From: Panulirus ornatus
Lineage: Eukaryota > Arthropoda > Malacostraca > Decapoda > Palinuridae
Length of the DNA stretch: 64,000 nt
Direction: 5' to 3'
Assembly: GCF_036320965.1 (NCBI RefSeq)
Contig: NC_092234.1
Span: forward strand, 37,734,203 to 37,798,202
This document shows positions 11,516 to 24,490 of the stretch, one piece after another. The notes beneath the pieces were generated by a model. It had not been told where the DNA came from. It made no database searches and saw nothing but the letters and a program-made list of their open reading frames with translations. Each line of letters starts with the position of its first letter. The stretch's first letter is position 1. The position numbers and the translations under genes were made by a program.

Positions 11516-12415
11516 AGGTACTCTTGTTACCTTCTCGTGGCTTTTGTGATGTCTTTGTAGACTTGCTCACGTTGTGCTGAACGTGGAATGTGTTTAACCC
11601 GTCAGTTCTGTCAGTTTTATACCGATTTTGTCGATTCTTTCACATGTTCTGTGTGTTCATCTCCTTTGACATGGGTCAGGTCATGTTCAACCCTTGACTG
11701 AGCATGTTGCCCAGTCACTACATCGATCAGGTGTTGAGATGGAAGTGTGAAAGTGTTACGTTTTCACTGCTACCATCACACTTATGATCAAGTCTCTATT
11801 TCTTTCCCCGTGTCATTCTTATCTGGTCAGATTCATGATAGATCCACACCTCAACACTGATTTAGCAGAAGGGTATTTGTACATCTACGAACTGTCCACC
11901 GGCTTGATATCAGAACTGCAGGACTTATTTCATAATCACTTTTCATACATACAAAACACAATTCATACGTTATTAATCTTTGTAAAGTTGTATTTGCAAA
12001 CGTTAGTAAAGAGATTAAATTTTGCTTTTCTATATCAGAAAAAAAAAAATTCAGATAACCAAGTGACAGTAAAACGTTATTGATATTTGACCTAACATTT
12101 TGAAGTGTTGTAGCGTCATTCATCCCAATACCCGACTTACAGTAGGTTTTAGGCAAGGTTGTGACAACCTAATATTTATGTGTCACAACCTTTTACAGCG
12201 ACACGTGTCTGTTTTCGTTTGAAGTGTGGGGTTTGTCTGGCCGGGTATTGATTGATTCGATGAAACGCACTTTTTACCTCAAAGTCCCACCAGGAAAGTG
12301 TTGTTGTTCCAGGGCCTCATGGTTTGCACTCGACTGCAATTCCTGGAAGTGTGTAATATACCCTAGATTTTCCAAGGCGTTCGTCAAATACGTATCAGCG
12401 AAGTGTCTATATTGT
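11516..12415. other. No recognised gene; short hairpin at 12155-12192
   Basis: No gene or repeat recognised. A perfect 12-bp inverted repeat (aaggttgtgaca at 12155-12166 and its complement at 12181-12192, 14-nt loop) is present. The frames at 11784-12156 show no domain. Confidence 0.4.
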
Positions 12416-13905
12416 CCTGTGGTAGGTGTCTACCTATGTTCCAGGGACGTAATGGTAGGTATCTACCTCTGTTCCAGGGACGTGTTGGTAGGTGTTTGCC
12501 TCTGTTCCAGGGACGTGATGGTAGGTCTGCCTCTGTTCCAGGGACGTGATGGTAGGTGTCTGCCTCTGTTCCAGGGACGTGATGGTAGGTGTCTGCCTCT
12601 GTTCCAGGGACGTGATGGTAGGTGTCTGCCTCTGTTCCAGGGACATGATGGTAGGTGTCTGCCTCTGTTCCAGGGACGTGATGGTAGGTGTCTGCCTCTG
12701 TTCCAGGGACGTAATGATAGGTATCTGCCTCTGTTCCAGGGACGTGATGGGAGGTGTCTGCCTCTGTTCCAGGGACGTGATGGTAGGTCTACCTTTGTTC
12801 CAGGGACGTGATGGTAGGTGTTTGCCTCTGTTCCAGGGACGTGATGGTAGGTGTCTGCCTCTGTTCCAGGGACGTGATGGTAGGTGTCTGCCTCTGTTCC
12901 AGGGACGTGATGGGAGGTGTCTGCCTCTGTTCCAGGGACGTGATGGTAGGTCTACCTCTGTTCCAGGGACGTGATGGTAGGTGTTTGCCTCTGTTCCAGG
13001 GACGTGATGGTAGGTGTCTGCCTCTGTTCCAGGGACGTAATGATAGGTATCTGCCCCTGTTCCAGGGACGTGATGGGAGGTGTCTGCCTCTGTTCCAGGG
13101 ACGTGATGGTAGGTCTGCCTCTGTTCCAGGGACGTAATGGTAGGTATCTACCTCTGTTCCAGGGACGTGATGGTAGGTGTTTGCCTCTGTTCCAGGGACG
13201 TGATGGTAGGTGTCTGCCTCTGTTCCAGGGACGTAATGATAGGTATCTGCCTCTGTTCCAGGGACGTGATGGGAGGTGTCTGCCTCTGTTCCAGGGACGT
13301 GATGGTAGGTGTCTGCCTCTGTTCCAGGGACGTGATGGTAGGTATCTGCCTCTGTTCCAGGGACGTGATGGTAGGTGTCTACCTCTGTTCCAGGGACATG
13401 ATGGTAGGTGTCTGCCTCTGTTCCAGGGACGTGATGGTAGGTATCTGCCTCTGTTCCAGGGACGTGATGGTAGGTGTCTACCTCTGTTCCAGGGACGTGA
13501 TGGTAGGTATCTGCCTCTGTTCCAGGGACGTGATGGTAGGTATCTGCCTCTGTTCCAGGGACGTGATGGGAGGTATCTACCTCTGTTCCAGGGACGTAAT
13601 GATAGGTATCTACCTCTGTTCTAGGGACGTGATGGTAGGTGTTTACCTCTGTTCCAGGGACGTGATGGGAGGTATCTACCTCTGTTCCAGGGACGTGATG
13701 GTAGGTGTCTACCTCTGTTCCAGGGACATGATGGTAGGTGTCTGCCTCTGTTCCAGGGACGTGATGTTAGGTGTCTGCCTCTGTTCCAGGGACGTGATGG
13801 TAGGTATCTGCCTCTGTTCCAGGGACGTGATGGTAGGTGTCTGCCTCTGTTCCAGGGACGTGATGGTAGGTGTCTACCTCTGTTCCAGAGATGTGATGTT
13901 ACTTC
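12416..13905. repeat. 33-bp minisatellite with 163-bp higher-order units
   Basis: About 45 units containing ccagggacgtgatggtaggt plus a CTGCCTCTGTT end. Most are 33 bp. Some are 31 bp (loss of GT, near 12524, 12787, 12950 and 13113), which shifts frame and creates the staggered long frames in this interval. The 31-bp variants are spaced 262-263, 163 and 163 bp apart, giving a 163-bp higher-order period. Confidence 0.95.
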
Positions 13906-14308
13906 CATCAGGCCTGAGGAGGTTGGGCTCTTCTTCAGCAAGAGAGATTGTGGCATGACATCATGGTATGAGGTCACTGTTCTCACTGTGTTTGACATAC
14001 ACTCCAGCAAAATTAATTACGACTCAGTGCATGTCGGCCATACTGCTCAGCCGCTTCTCTGTGGCAGATAATCTGGTAATGCGAATAGATAAGGTCGGCC
14101 AGGGGAAGAGTTGCGCCATTGTGCGGTACCCCGCTATATTGGATGCATTTTCGTGGTGTTTGGTGGGATTTTATGAACTGATCATTGGTGACAAACGTTT
14201 ATCACTATTGTATGGACCATAAACGAAAGCACAAATGTAAGTGGCGAGGATGTTTCTTCAGTCATCAAAACTTTTTCATTCTGGAGAAGCAGGAACCGTA
14301 TTCAGTAT

Positions 14309-15059
<751 letters not shown>

Positions 15060-16075
15060 TAAGGAAGTATCGACAGTGGAATAAGCTCAGAAAATGAGTA
15101 AAGTTGAAGGAATTGGTAGAGAAATACATATTGGCATATTACAGAATACTACACGACTTAAGAAAAGTCATTGAAAAATAATTCCAAAAATGAAATTTGC
15201 CCAAATATAATACTTTCAAATTGGCTCCAAGATAGAGGAAGGAAACTTAGTGAAAGCATTTGAAGAGAAATGTGGAGAGATGGAAAGACTGAATGTAAAA
15301 CAAATGAGCAAGGAGAGCGTTACAACAGACACGCAAGGCATTACTCCTGTACGATAGTTAGCAAGATGATTCAGTCAGAGTTATCGTTACTTCCAGGTAC
15401 CTTAACCAAATGAAGGGAGTTATATCCCACTGGTTATATCCCAGCGGTTATATCCCACTGGTTATATCCCAGCGGTTATATCCCAGCGGTTATATCCCAC
15501 TGGTTATATCCCACCGGTTATATCCCACTGGCTATCACAAAATGAAGACGAGGAAATCCTCAAAGGCCCAAAACCAAATATCATCTGGGTAGAAATAACA
15601 CAGAATATTGATGCCACACGAGTGAAAGCATCCACCATGACTACAACACTCGACAACCCAGACGTCCTTTACGAGATAACTGTTGGCTCGGGAGATATCG
15701 ATGTCAAACTTTATATTCCACCATCAGTTCGATGTTGTGAATGTCTGCTCTGTATGCCTGCAGAGGACTGATGTAAGAGGAGTTATGATAAATGCACAGT
15801 TTGCAGGGAATCGTTTAAAACATCCCTCCCACGTCCAGAATAATTAGATTTAGTAATTGTGGAGTTCAACGCTAATCCAATGACCAAAATTACATAGAAA
15901 TTAATGGACAAAATATTCTGAACCTCTTTTTACTCTGAAAAAAATCGGATGTGCTGAAGCAAGGAGGGCTGTTAACAGAACCTTTCCTGGGAGAATTTTC
16001 CCTGGTACATTAATCCGTTCAGCTCTTACTGGGAGACTGCTGGCTCAGCGGCCACAAGTAAAGAATAAAAACAGG
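15060..16075 (+). mobile_element. Gag-like ORF1 remnant of a non-LTR element
   Basis: Translation over two frames gives an ORF1-like order: KPNIIWVEITQNIDATRVK (15570-15625), then VKLYIPPSVRCCECLLCMP (15700-15755), then CKRSYDKCTVCRESF. The Cys pattern resembles a jockey-type zinc knuckle, usually preceded by R(P/F)IPxPxRC. Then CAEARRAVNRTFPGR (15950-15995) resembles the post-knuckle segment. Stops and at least one frameshift break it. A 14-bp minisatellite sits inside it. No RT directly downstream can be paired with it. Identification rests on motif order only. Confidence 0.5.
15414..15535. repeat. 14-bp minisatellite
   Basis: About nine units of ggttatatcccact or ggttatatcccagc inside the gag-like remnant. 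Confidence 0.92.
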
Positions 16076-16084
16076 AAACCTCAA

Positions 16085-16450
16085 CCTCACGCTGGTGGCT
16101 CATCAGGTGCTGCTTCTGATGCCCTTTCCAGAGGGGGCATGGTTTTAACGCCATCTCCTTGGTGTCGTACTTCTGATGCTGTCTTCATGGGGTGCAGGGG
16201 GGATCATTATGATGTACTCTTCAAAGGGCATAGTCCTGATGCCCACTCCAGAAAGGGCATAGTTCTAAGGCCCTCTCCAGGTGGCATAGCTGTGGTACCC
16301 TCTCCAGGGGGCATCGTTCTCATGCCCTCTCGATGGAACGTCGTTCAGTTGCCTCTCTTGGGAGGAGGAGGCATCACATGGGTGCTCCTTCTACGGGGAT
16401 GCCCTTCTGGTGCTTCTCCTCTGAAGCACCCATTGGGCACTGCCAGGGAG
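16085..16450. repeat. Degenerate ~30-35-bp tandem repeat
   Basis: Repeated words gcatagttctgatgccctct and ccagagggggcat with many changes. About eight imperfect units. Confidence 0.6.
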
Positions 16451-17460
16451 AATCCATCTGGCACATGCCCTTAAGGAACGCTTATTAAATGCCTCTAAGA
16501 GTTAAGAATCACAATATCTTTCTCTGGGGCCAAGTAATGAAAGTCAAGAATGCATACAAGATTAAGCTGACAGCCGACCGTTTGTGTGTTTAGTTGTGAG
16601 ACACAGTGTGTGGACGATGACGCGGGAGATTCCTGCCAGTCGTCTGCTATATCGCCAAGGCATTAATCCTGCGGCAGTCAGATCATCAACTGGCGAAGGC
16701 AAAACCTCAGAGAACTTCTCAAAATAAGATTTTTAATTATTTAAGGTAATGATTTTCTGATGGAGAGTATTCTACAGTAGAACGAAAGAGGGATACGGTC
16801 CCATTTGGAAGATTTTAAAGTTTTATTGAACGAAACCTCGAGATCTTCCATAAATCATTTTTCTGCGAGAAAGGAAGTGGGAGTTCAGCCGCTGGATGTG
16901 ACTGCAAATTCTATAAACCCGACCCTCCACCGCGGGGGCTGAAGGAGAAGCGGGCATCACTAGGAAAGCAAAAATCATTTATGGTGTGGTCCCTTTGAGG
17001 ACTGCATGACGAACGACAGCACTAAGAGTAAACCTGAAATTTCTTTCCTAGATTTCCTTCAGAAACACACACACACACGCTGATGGTGGCGACCTCGTCA
17101 TTGAGCTAACAAGTCCTCTTCAACTGTTTGGTGACTTGATCGCACACAGCCCTTCATGGGACAGTGAATACGTTAACCTACATGCGAGAGGCAAATTGAG
17201 TGAAGCCTTGTCTTCAGCCTTTGATGTTGATGACCACCAGCCGTAATTACCATACAGCAGCACAACACCAGAGACTCCTGGTGCTGACCTTACAGTTTCC
17301 TTCGATAATGTGTTTCTAGATATTAACTAGTCCTTTGTTCAAGACCCTCATGGTAGTGGTCACTGTCCAGTCCTCATGAGGAGAGTAGAAAGATCCTATA
17401 CCAAATAGTCCTTCTAGATAGAGACTTTTGATGGTTAATGGACTAGAACCTCAGTAACTC
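16451..17460. other. No recognised feature
   Basis: About 1 kb of mixed sequence with no long ORF, repeat or retroelement motif that I recognise. Confidence 0.4.
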
Positions 17461-18789
17461 GAAGATAGTGTGAACATTGTGGTACTGAAGATAGTGTGAA
17501 CATTGTGGTACTGAAGATAGTGTGAACATGGTGGTACTGAAGATAGTGTGAACATTGTGGTACTGAAGATAGTGTGAACATTGTGGTACTGAAGATAGTG
17601 TGAACATTGTGGTACTGAAGATAGTGTGAACATTGTGGTACTGAAGATAGTGTGAACATTGTGGTACTGAAGATAGTGTGAACATTGTGGTACTGAAGAT
17701 AGTGTGAACATTGTGGTACTGAAGATAGTGTGAACATTGTGGTACTGAAGATAGTGTGAACATTGTGGTACTGAAGATAGTGTGAACATTGTGGTACTGA
17801 AGATAGTGTGAACATTGTGGTACTGAAGATAGTGTGAACATTGTGGTACTGAAGATAGTGTGAACATTGTGGTACTGAAGATAGTGTGAACATTGTGGTA
17901 CTGAAGATAGTGTGAACATTGTGGTACTGAAGATAGTGTGAACATTGTGGTACTGAAGATAGTGTGAACATTGTGGTACTGAAGATAGTGTGAACATTGT
18001 GGTACTGAAGATAGTGTGAACATTGTGGTACTGAAGATAGTGTGAACATTGTGGTACTGAAGATAGTGTGAACATTGTGGTACTGAAGATAGTGTGAACA
18101 TTGTGGTACTGAAGATAGTGTGAACATTGTGGTACTGAAGATAGTGTGAACATTGTGGTACTGAAGATAGTGTGAACATTGTGGTACTGAAGATAGTGTG
18201 AACATTGTGGTACTGAAGATAGTGTGAACATTGTGGTACTGAAGATAGTGTGAACATTGTGGTACTGAAGATAGTGTGAACATTGTGGTACTGAAGATAG
18301 TGTGAACATTGTGGTACTGAAGATAGTGTGAACATTGTGGTACTGAAGATAGTGTGAACATTGTGGTACTGAAGATAGTGTGAACATTGTGGTACTGAAG
18401 ATAGTGTGAACATTGTGGTACTGAAGATAGTGTGAACATTGTGGTACTGAAGATAGTGTGAACATTGTGGTACTGAAGATAGTGTGAACATTGTGGTACT
18501 GAAGATAGTGTGAACATTGTGGTACTGAAGATAGTGTGAACATTGTGGTACTGAAGATAGTGTGAACATTGTGGTACTGAAGATAGTGTGAACATTGTGG
18601 TACTGAAGATAGTGTGAACATTGTGGTACTGAAGATAGTGTGAACATTGTGGTACTGAAGATAGTGTGAACATTGTGGTACTGAAGATAGTGTGAACATT
18701 GTGGTACTGAAGATAGTGTGAACATTGTGGTACTGAAGATAGTGTGAACATTGTGGTACTGAAGATAGTGTGAACATTGTGGTACTGAA
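17461..18789. repeat. 26-bp minisatellite, about 51 nearly identical copies
   Basis: The unit starts gaagatagtgtgaacattgt and ends ggtact. The only variant I see is one base near 17530 (catggtgg for cattgtgg). Because 26 is not a multiple of 3 and the unit lacks stops on the minus strand, all three minus frames stay open for 424-453 codons with the same 26-residue period. These are not genes. Confidence 0.98.
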
Positions 18790-18993
18790 GAAAGATAAAA
18801 TCATTTCATAAACATTACTTTATGTGCAGCTGAGGATTGCATTCGTAATACGATGATCAAAAAGCCACGATCGTCAGTCTCATAGTGTAACCAAACTTGT
18901 AGTGTGCATTGCAAGATTGTGACGGTTGCTTCCAGATGTATAAGGGATGATAATGATGTGGTTAATATTTTAATTCATCAAAGAGTATCTTTG

Positions 18994-18995
<2 letters not shown>

Positions 18996-19069
<74 letters not shown>
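18996..19069. repeat. (AT)n microsatellite
   Basis: About 37 AT units. Confidence 0.98.
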
Positions 19070-19073
<4 letters not shown>

Positions 19074-19529
19074 GGAAGCTAAGAGGACTTGTGGATAAAG
19101 TATGTGGAGGACATCATCTCCACACCAAGTTTGTCGTAAAGTATTCCACCACTCCACGTCCTTACCTGAACGATCAGGGAGTCGGAGTGTGAACGAGCCG
19201 TTTGCCGTAGTTATCATTCCTGCTGAAGGTTTCTGTTTGTGCCTAGTATCAGCAGATATAGTAAAGAGTTCCAGAAAGTTGGACAAAGAGAGAGACACCT
19301 TTCCCAGCCCTTCTTTTCTAATAAGAAGAGGGCCATGATCAGCTGTATCAGACGTGATATCTGCTGCTCCAAGGAAGGTTGAAGTACGTTATGTGTTGAA
19401 AAATCTTCCTGAAGTTATATTTGTTGAACTAAACATGGTTGTTGTTTATTGTATTTGCATGTAGTCGTAAGATATACGTTATTCTTGCTTTTCTTAATTA
19501 AGTTATTCTACCATTACGTCAAGCTGTAG
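19070..19529. other. No recognised feature
   Basis: An open frame at 19102-19338 shows no domain. Nothing else is recognised. Confidence 0.35.
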
Positions 19530-20460
19530 AGTTGCGCTGTCTACTTGTCTCTACAAACAAATGGGAAAAAGTTTGCTAACGATAGATTGGTCTGGTATGT
19601 TGAAGGAAATAATTGTATCACTCTATTCAAATATTGCTTTGGAAAGATTCGATCTATCAATGACCCTTTGATACGAATATTGAGTGACAATCAGAAACAA
19701 TATGCCAGTCACCTTCTTACAGTAGCTGTGTTTTTTTTTTTGATTGGGAGAAAGTCTACGATAATACTGTGAAATATGATTTTAAGAGGCAGTACTACAG
19801 CATTATCCCTCGAGGCAGACTATAAATGTTTATTCAACAGTGTCTGAAAGACAGAGAATTAAAGGTGAAGGAAGGGTGGTCGAGAGTATTCAAGAGAATT
19901 CTCACAGGAAGGCGTGCTGCAGGGCAGAAGGTTAAGTGTTACCTGGTTTTCTGCTTCTGTGAATCGTGTTTGTTGATGCCTTGGCTGTCTGGCATATATT
20001 ATTATCTCCTGAAGTTGCTGGACGACGGTACTGTTGATAAGATGCCTATTAAGCATATAACTCTAGTTTTGATTTCCCTGAAGAAAATACTTTATATTTA
20101 CATTTTACAATAACAACTAAAAGATCAGTAATGACACATGTGTTATTGCAAGGCATTCTCGCTCCAATTTATTTTTTTGGGAGGAAGGCATGATACTTCA
20201 CAGAAGACTGACGTGGTCCTCTCACATCATAAGCCTTAAATGTCAAGTGGCAAGGCCGCTTTTGAAGACAGTGTCTCACTCCTGCTGGGGAGCTGACACA
20301 AACCCATACTACGGTTATATAATTCATTATGTTCATCATCAAAACTGAAAGGTTCCCGGGGTCAAGCTTCAGCAGGGATTGCATGAAATCACACAAAGGA
20401 AATATTGCCTCCGTGATAACAAAAAGTAGATTCCTTCAGCATGAACAGAACTAAAACATT
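19530..20460 (+). mobile_element. LINE-H, jockey-like RT (dead)
   Basis: Reading across frames: NDRLVWYVEGNNCITLFKYC (19570-19635), an RSTTDHL-like block (RSINDPLIR), LTVAVFF (about 19715), then DWEKVYDNTVKYDF (19744-19785), the xDLEKAYDTxWxYG palm motif A seen in jockey-like RTs. FIQQCLKDRELKVKEGW follows. The downstream region (20190-20300) contains RLTWSSHI and LLKTVSHSCWGAD, the post-palm block. Stops and frameshifts throughout; motif B and the catalytic ADD box are not recognisable. Confidence 0.7.
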
Positions 20461-20725
20461 TCATGATGGCTCAGAATGTGAGGGAGCTGCCCTGATACTT
20501 GGCACCAGTCATTGCTGTGGGTCAAGACGAGGGACAAAAAAAGATTTTAGTACAAGTAAGAAGCTCATGATGAGGAGGCATGTACAGCTTGAGGATACGT
20601 CTTCCTCATGCATGCTGTGTTGTCTGGTCCAACAGAGTGACACACCAGACTCTGGCTGTACACATGAAATTGGGATTATGTTCACAAGCAGAGCTCCGTA
20701 GGGCTGCATGTATGTCTATTTTTCT

Positions 20726-20762
20726 CTCTATCTATCTATCTATCTATCTGTCTATATATCTA

Positions 20763-20824
<62 letters not shown>
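20726..20824. repeat. (CTAT)n-(AT)n compound microsatellite
   Basis: Imperfect CTAT units (20726-20770), then about 28 AT units. Confidence 0.97.
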
Positions 20825-20830
<6 letters not shown>

Positions 20831-20864
20831 AACTGTTTAGATGTAGAATTTTTTCTTCTTCTGA

Positions 20865-21315
20865 ACAGTTACTCTGTTTATACAAAGGATTGATTCGTCC
20901 TTGTATGCATTACTGCTCCCACATCTGGGTTGGTTCTTGCTCTGCATCTTTGCTTGACAGAAGTCGGAAGCAGTCCGAACTTATAAACGGTACCAGGCTA
21001 GATTTAAAACTTGATCCTCTGGCCCTATACTGTAACGTTGGTTCACTTCCTCTCTTCTATAGGTATTACTTTGGTTTTTGCTTCCGATAGCTGGCTGCTT
21101 GTGTGCCCCCTACCACTAGCTAGACCGCGCAATACTTGGCAAGCTGCTGCATTATATGATTGCTGTGTGGCCATCTGCAACTCAAGGGTTGGCCATTTTG
21201 ATAACTTTTTCTTTCCGTACACGTCGAAGCTTTGGAACTCTCTCCCTTCTCAAGTCTTTCCCAATGACTATGACCTGGCACAGTTTAAAAGACAGGTGTT
21301 TCACTTCCTCTAAAA
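20865..21315 (+). mobile_element. LINE-I RT C-terminal end
   Basis: Two overlapping frames give MHYCSHIWVGSCSASLLDRS (about 20905-20965), GSLPLFYRYYFGFC (21040-21085), then [20 protein letters not shown] (21228-21290). This is the usual C-terminus of many LINE RTs (xLWNSLPxxVFPxxYxLxxFK). One frameshift near 21010. The stop at 21311-21313 may be the natural end of ORF2. It could be the 3' end of LINE-H, but the order and gap do not prove that. Confidence 0.8.
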
Positions 21316-21324
21316 ATATTTGAA

Positions 21325-21327
<3 letters not shown>

Positions 21328-21396
<69 letters not shown>
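21328..21396. repeat. (AT)n microsatellite
   Basis: About 34 AT units between LINE-I and SINE-L. Confidence 0.98.
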
Positions 21397-21398
<2 letters not shown>

Positions 21399-21538
21399 TT
21401 ACTTTGGAAAAAAAAAAAAAAAAAGGAAGGAACAGAGAGGGGGGCCAGGTGAGGATATTCCCACTAAGGCCCAGTCCTCTGTAGATAACGCTACCTCGCT
21501 AATGCGGGAAATGGCGAATAGTACGAAAGAAAGAAGAA

Positions 21539-21540
<2 letters not shown>
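21397..21540 (+). mobile_element. SINE-L, 5'-truncated copy
   Basis: Starts at the internal A-rich stretch and continues through ggccaggtgaggatattccc and cgctacctcgctaatgcggg to an A/G tail. (AT)n tracts lie on both sides. Confidence 0.85.

Positions 21541-21620
<80 letters not shown>
21541..21620. repeat. (AT)n microsatellite
   Basis: 40 AT units between the SINE-L tail and an FB repeat. Confidence 0.98.
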
Positions 21621-21622
<2 letters not shown>

Positions 21623-21792
21623 CTGTGAGTCCACTTGGAAAATGAAACACGATAGGTTCCTAAGTGCACTTCCGTGTAATAATCACATCATCAGGGGAGA
21701 CACAAGAGAGAAATATAACAGTCAGTTGATATACATCGAAGAGACGAAGCTAGGACGTCATTTGGTAAACATGCGATTGGACAATCGGTGCA
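21621..21792 (+). repeat. FB repeat family copy
   Basis: Contains gaaaatgaaacacgataggt and aatcacatcatcaggggaga, matching 3798-3965 and 53611-53752. It lies between (AT)n and a LINE-B 3' UTR. Confidence 0.75.
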
Positions 21793-21793
21793 T

Positions 21794-22100
21794 TACGTAT
21801 GACAGCTAGAGACTAAGTGTGAACGAATGTGCCCTTTTTTGTCTTTTCCTGGCGCTTCCTCGCTGGAGGCGGAATGCAATCTCATGTGTGGCAGGGTGGC
21901 GACGAGATGTGGATGAAGGCAGCAAGTATGGATATGTACATGTGTATATATATGTATATGTCTGTGTATATATATATGTATGTATACATTAAAGTGTATA
22001 TATATGTTCATGGGCGTTTATGTATATTCATGTGTATGTGGGTGGGTTGGGCCATTCCTAGTCTGTTTCCTTGCGCTACCTCGCTAACGGCGATTAAGTA
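21794..22100 (+). mobile_element. LINE-B 3' UTR (solo)
   Basis: Begins acgtatgacagctagagact and ends ccttgcgctacctcgctaac. It matches 50105-50415 and, inverted, 46920-47250. A TATG-rich middle is shared. No coding part is attached: a strongly 5'-truncated insertion ending next to (AT)n. Confidence 0.85.
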
Positions 22101-22107
22101 CAATTAA

Positions 22108-22109
<2 letters not shown>

Positions 22110-22170
<61 letters not shown>

Positions 22171-22186
22171 AGAGAGAGAGAGAGAG
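22110..22186. repeat. (AT)n-(GA)n microsatellite
   Basis: About 29 AT units, then 9 GA units. Confidence 0.98.
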
Positions 22187-22264
22187 TTTATTAAGTAACG
22201 TTTTAACAGGACACATATACACTGTGTACTCTGCTGTGGGCACAGTGAAGAAGTGATACCCCCA

Positions 22265-24490
22265 GCAGCCCATACTTTGGCTGGTGCCATGTGTCCGTGT
22301 CAGACCCTGGCTAGTGTCACCTGTCCGTGTCAGACCCTGGCTAGTGTCATCTGTCCGTGTCAGACCCTGGCCGATGACATCTGTCCGTGTCAGACCCTGG
22401 CCAGTGTCATCTGTCCGTGTCAGACCCTGGTCGGTGTCATCTGTCCGTGTCAGACCCTGACCAGTGTCATCTGTCCGTGTCAGACCCTGCCTAGTGTGAT
22501 CTGTCCGTGTTCAGACCCTGGCCGGTGTCATCTGTCCGTGTCAGACCCTGACCAGTGTCATCTGTCCGTGTCAGACCCTGACCAGTGTCATCTGTCCGTG
22601 TCAGACCCTGGTCAGTGTCATCTGTCCGTGTCAGACCCTGGTCGGTGTCATCTGTCCGTGTCAGACCCTGACCAGTGTCATCTGTCCGTGTCAGACCCTG
22701 GCTAGTGTGATCTGTCCGTGTTCAGACCCTGGCCGGTGTCATCTGTCCGTGTCAGACCCTGACCAGTGTCATCTGTCCGTGTCAGACCCTGGTCAGTGTC
22801 ATATGTCCGTGTCAGACCCTAGTCAGTGTCATCTGTCCGTGTCAGACCCTGGCCAGTGTCATCTGTCCGTGTCAGACCCTGGCCAGTGTCATCTGTCCGT
22901 GTCAGACCCTGGCCGGTGTCATCTGTCCGTGTCAGACACTGGCTAGTGTCATCTGTCCGTGTCAGACCCTGGTCAGTGTCATCTGTCCGTGTCAGACCCT
23001 GGCCGGTGTCATCTGTCCGTGTCAGACCCTGGCCGGCGTCATCTGTCCGTGTCAGACCCTGACCAGTGTCATCTGTCCGTGTCAGACCCTGGCTAGTGTG
23101 ATCTGTCCGTGTTCAGACCCTGGCCGGTGTCATCTGTCCGTGTCAGACCCTGACCAGTGTCATCTGTCCGTGTCAGACCCTGACCAGTGTCATCTGTCCG
23201 TGTCAGACCCTGGTCAGTGTCATATGTCCGTGTCAGACCCTAGTCAGTGTCATCTGTCCGTGTCAGACCCTGGCCAGTGTCATCTGTCCGTGTCAGACCC
23301 TGGCCAGTGTCATCTGTCCGTGTCAGACCCTGGCCGGTGTCATCTGTCCGTGTCAGACACTGGCTAGTGTCATCTGTCCGTGTCAGACCCTGGTCAGTGT
23401 CATCTGTCCGTGTCAGACCCTGGCCGGTGTCATCTGTCCGTGTCAGACCCTGGCCGGTGTCATCTGTCCGTGTCAGACCCTGACCAGTGTCATCTGTCCG
23501 TGTCAGACCCTGGCTAGTGTGATCTGTCCGTGTTCAGACCCTGGCCGGTGTCATCTGTCCGTGTCAGACCCTGACCAGTGTCATCTGTCCGTGTCAGACC
23601 CTGACCAGTGTCATCTGTCCGTGTCAGACCCTGGTCAGTGTCATATGTCCGTGTCAGACCCTAGTCAGTGTCATCTGTCCGTGTCAGACCCTGGCCAGTG
23701 TCATCTGTCCGTGTCAGACCCTGGCCAGTGTCATCTGTCCGTGTCAGACCCTGGCCGGTGTCATCTGTCCGTGTCAGACACTGGCTAGTGTCATCTGTCC
23801 GTGTCAGACCCTGGTCAGTGTCATCTGTCCGTGTCAGACCCTGGCCGGTGTCATCTGTCCGTGTCAGACCCTGGCCGGTGTCATCTGTCCGTGTCAGACC
23901 CTGACCAGTGTCATCTGTCCGTGTCAGACCCTGGCTAGTGTGATCTGTCCGTGTTCAGACCCTGGCCGGTGTCATCTGTCCGTGTCAGACCCTGACCAGT
24001 GTCATCTGTCCGTGTCAGACCCTGACCAGTGTCATCTGTCCGTGTCAGACCCTGACCAGTGTCATCTGTCCGTGTCAGACCCTGGTCAGTGTCATATGTC
24101 CGTGTCAGACCCTGGTCAGTGTCATCTGTCCGTGTCAGACCCTGGCCAGTGTCATCTGTCCGTGTCCAGACCCTGGGCCAGTGTCATCTGTCCGTGTCAG
24201 ACACTGGCCGGTGTCATCTGTCCGTGTCAGACACTGGCTGTGTCATCTGTCCGTGTCAGACCCTGGTCAGTGTCATCTGTCCGTGTCAGACCCTGGCACG
24301 GTGTCATCTGTCCGTGTCAGACCCCTGGCCGGTGTCATCTGTCCGTGTCAGACCCTGACCAGAGTCATCTGTCCGTGTCAGACCCTGACCAGTGTCATCT
24401 GTCCGTGTCAGACCCTGGCTAGTGTCATCTGTCCGTGTCAGACCCTAGCTGGCCAGTGTCATCTGTCCGTGTCAGACCCTGGTCGGTGTC
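22265..24490. repeat. 30-bp minisatellite with 421-bp higher-order repeat
   Basis: About 74 units around gtgtcatctgtccgtgtcag followed by ACCCTGGCCA or variants. A unit with one extra T (gtgttcagac) recurs at 22496, 22707, 23098, 23519 and 23940. The spacings are 211, 391, 421 and 421 bp, that is 7, 13, 14 and 14 units plus one base. The variant order inside the last blocks is the same. The frames at 22253-24504 are translations of this array. Confidence 0.97.

Noticed and set aside
12224..13958. Long overlapping plus-strand frames (195-273 codons)
   Set aside because: They follow the 33-bp minisatellite and change frame at 31-bp variants.
17435..18804. Three minus-strand frames of 424-453 codons
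   Set aside because: All are translations of one 26-bp minisatellite with the same periodic peptide in every frame; no coding signature.
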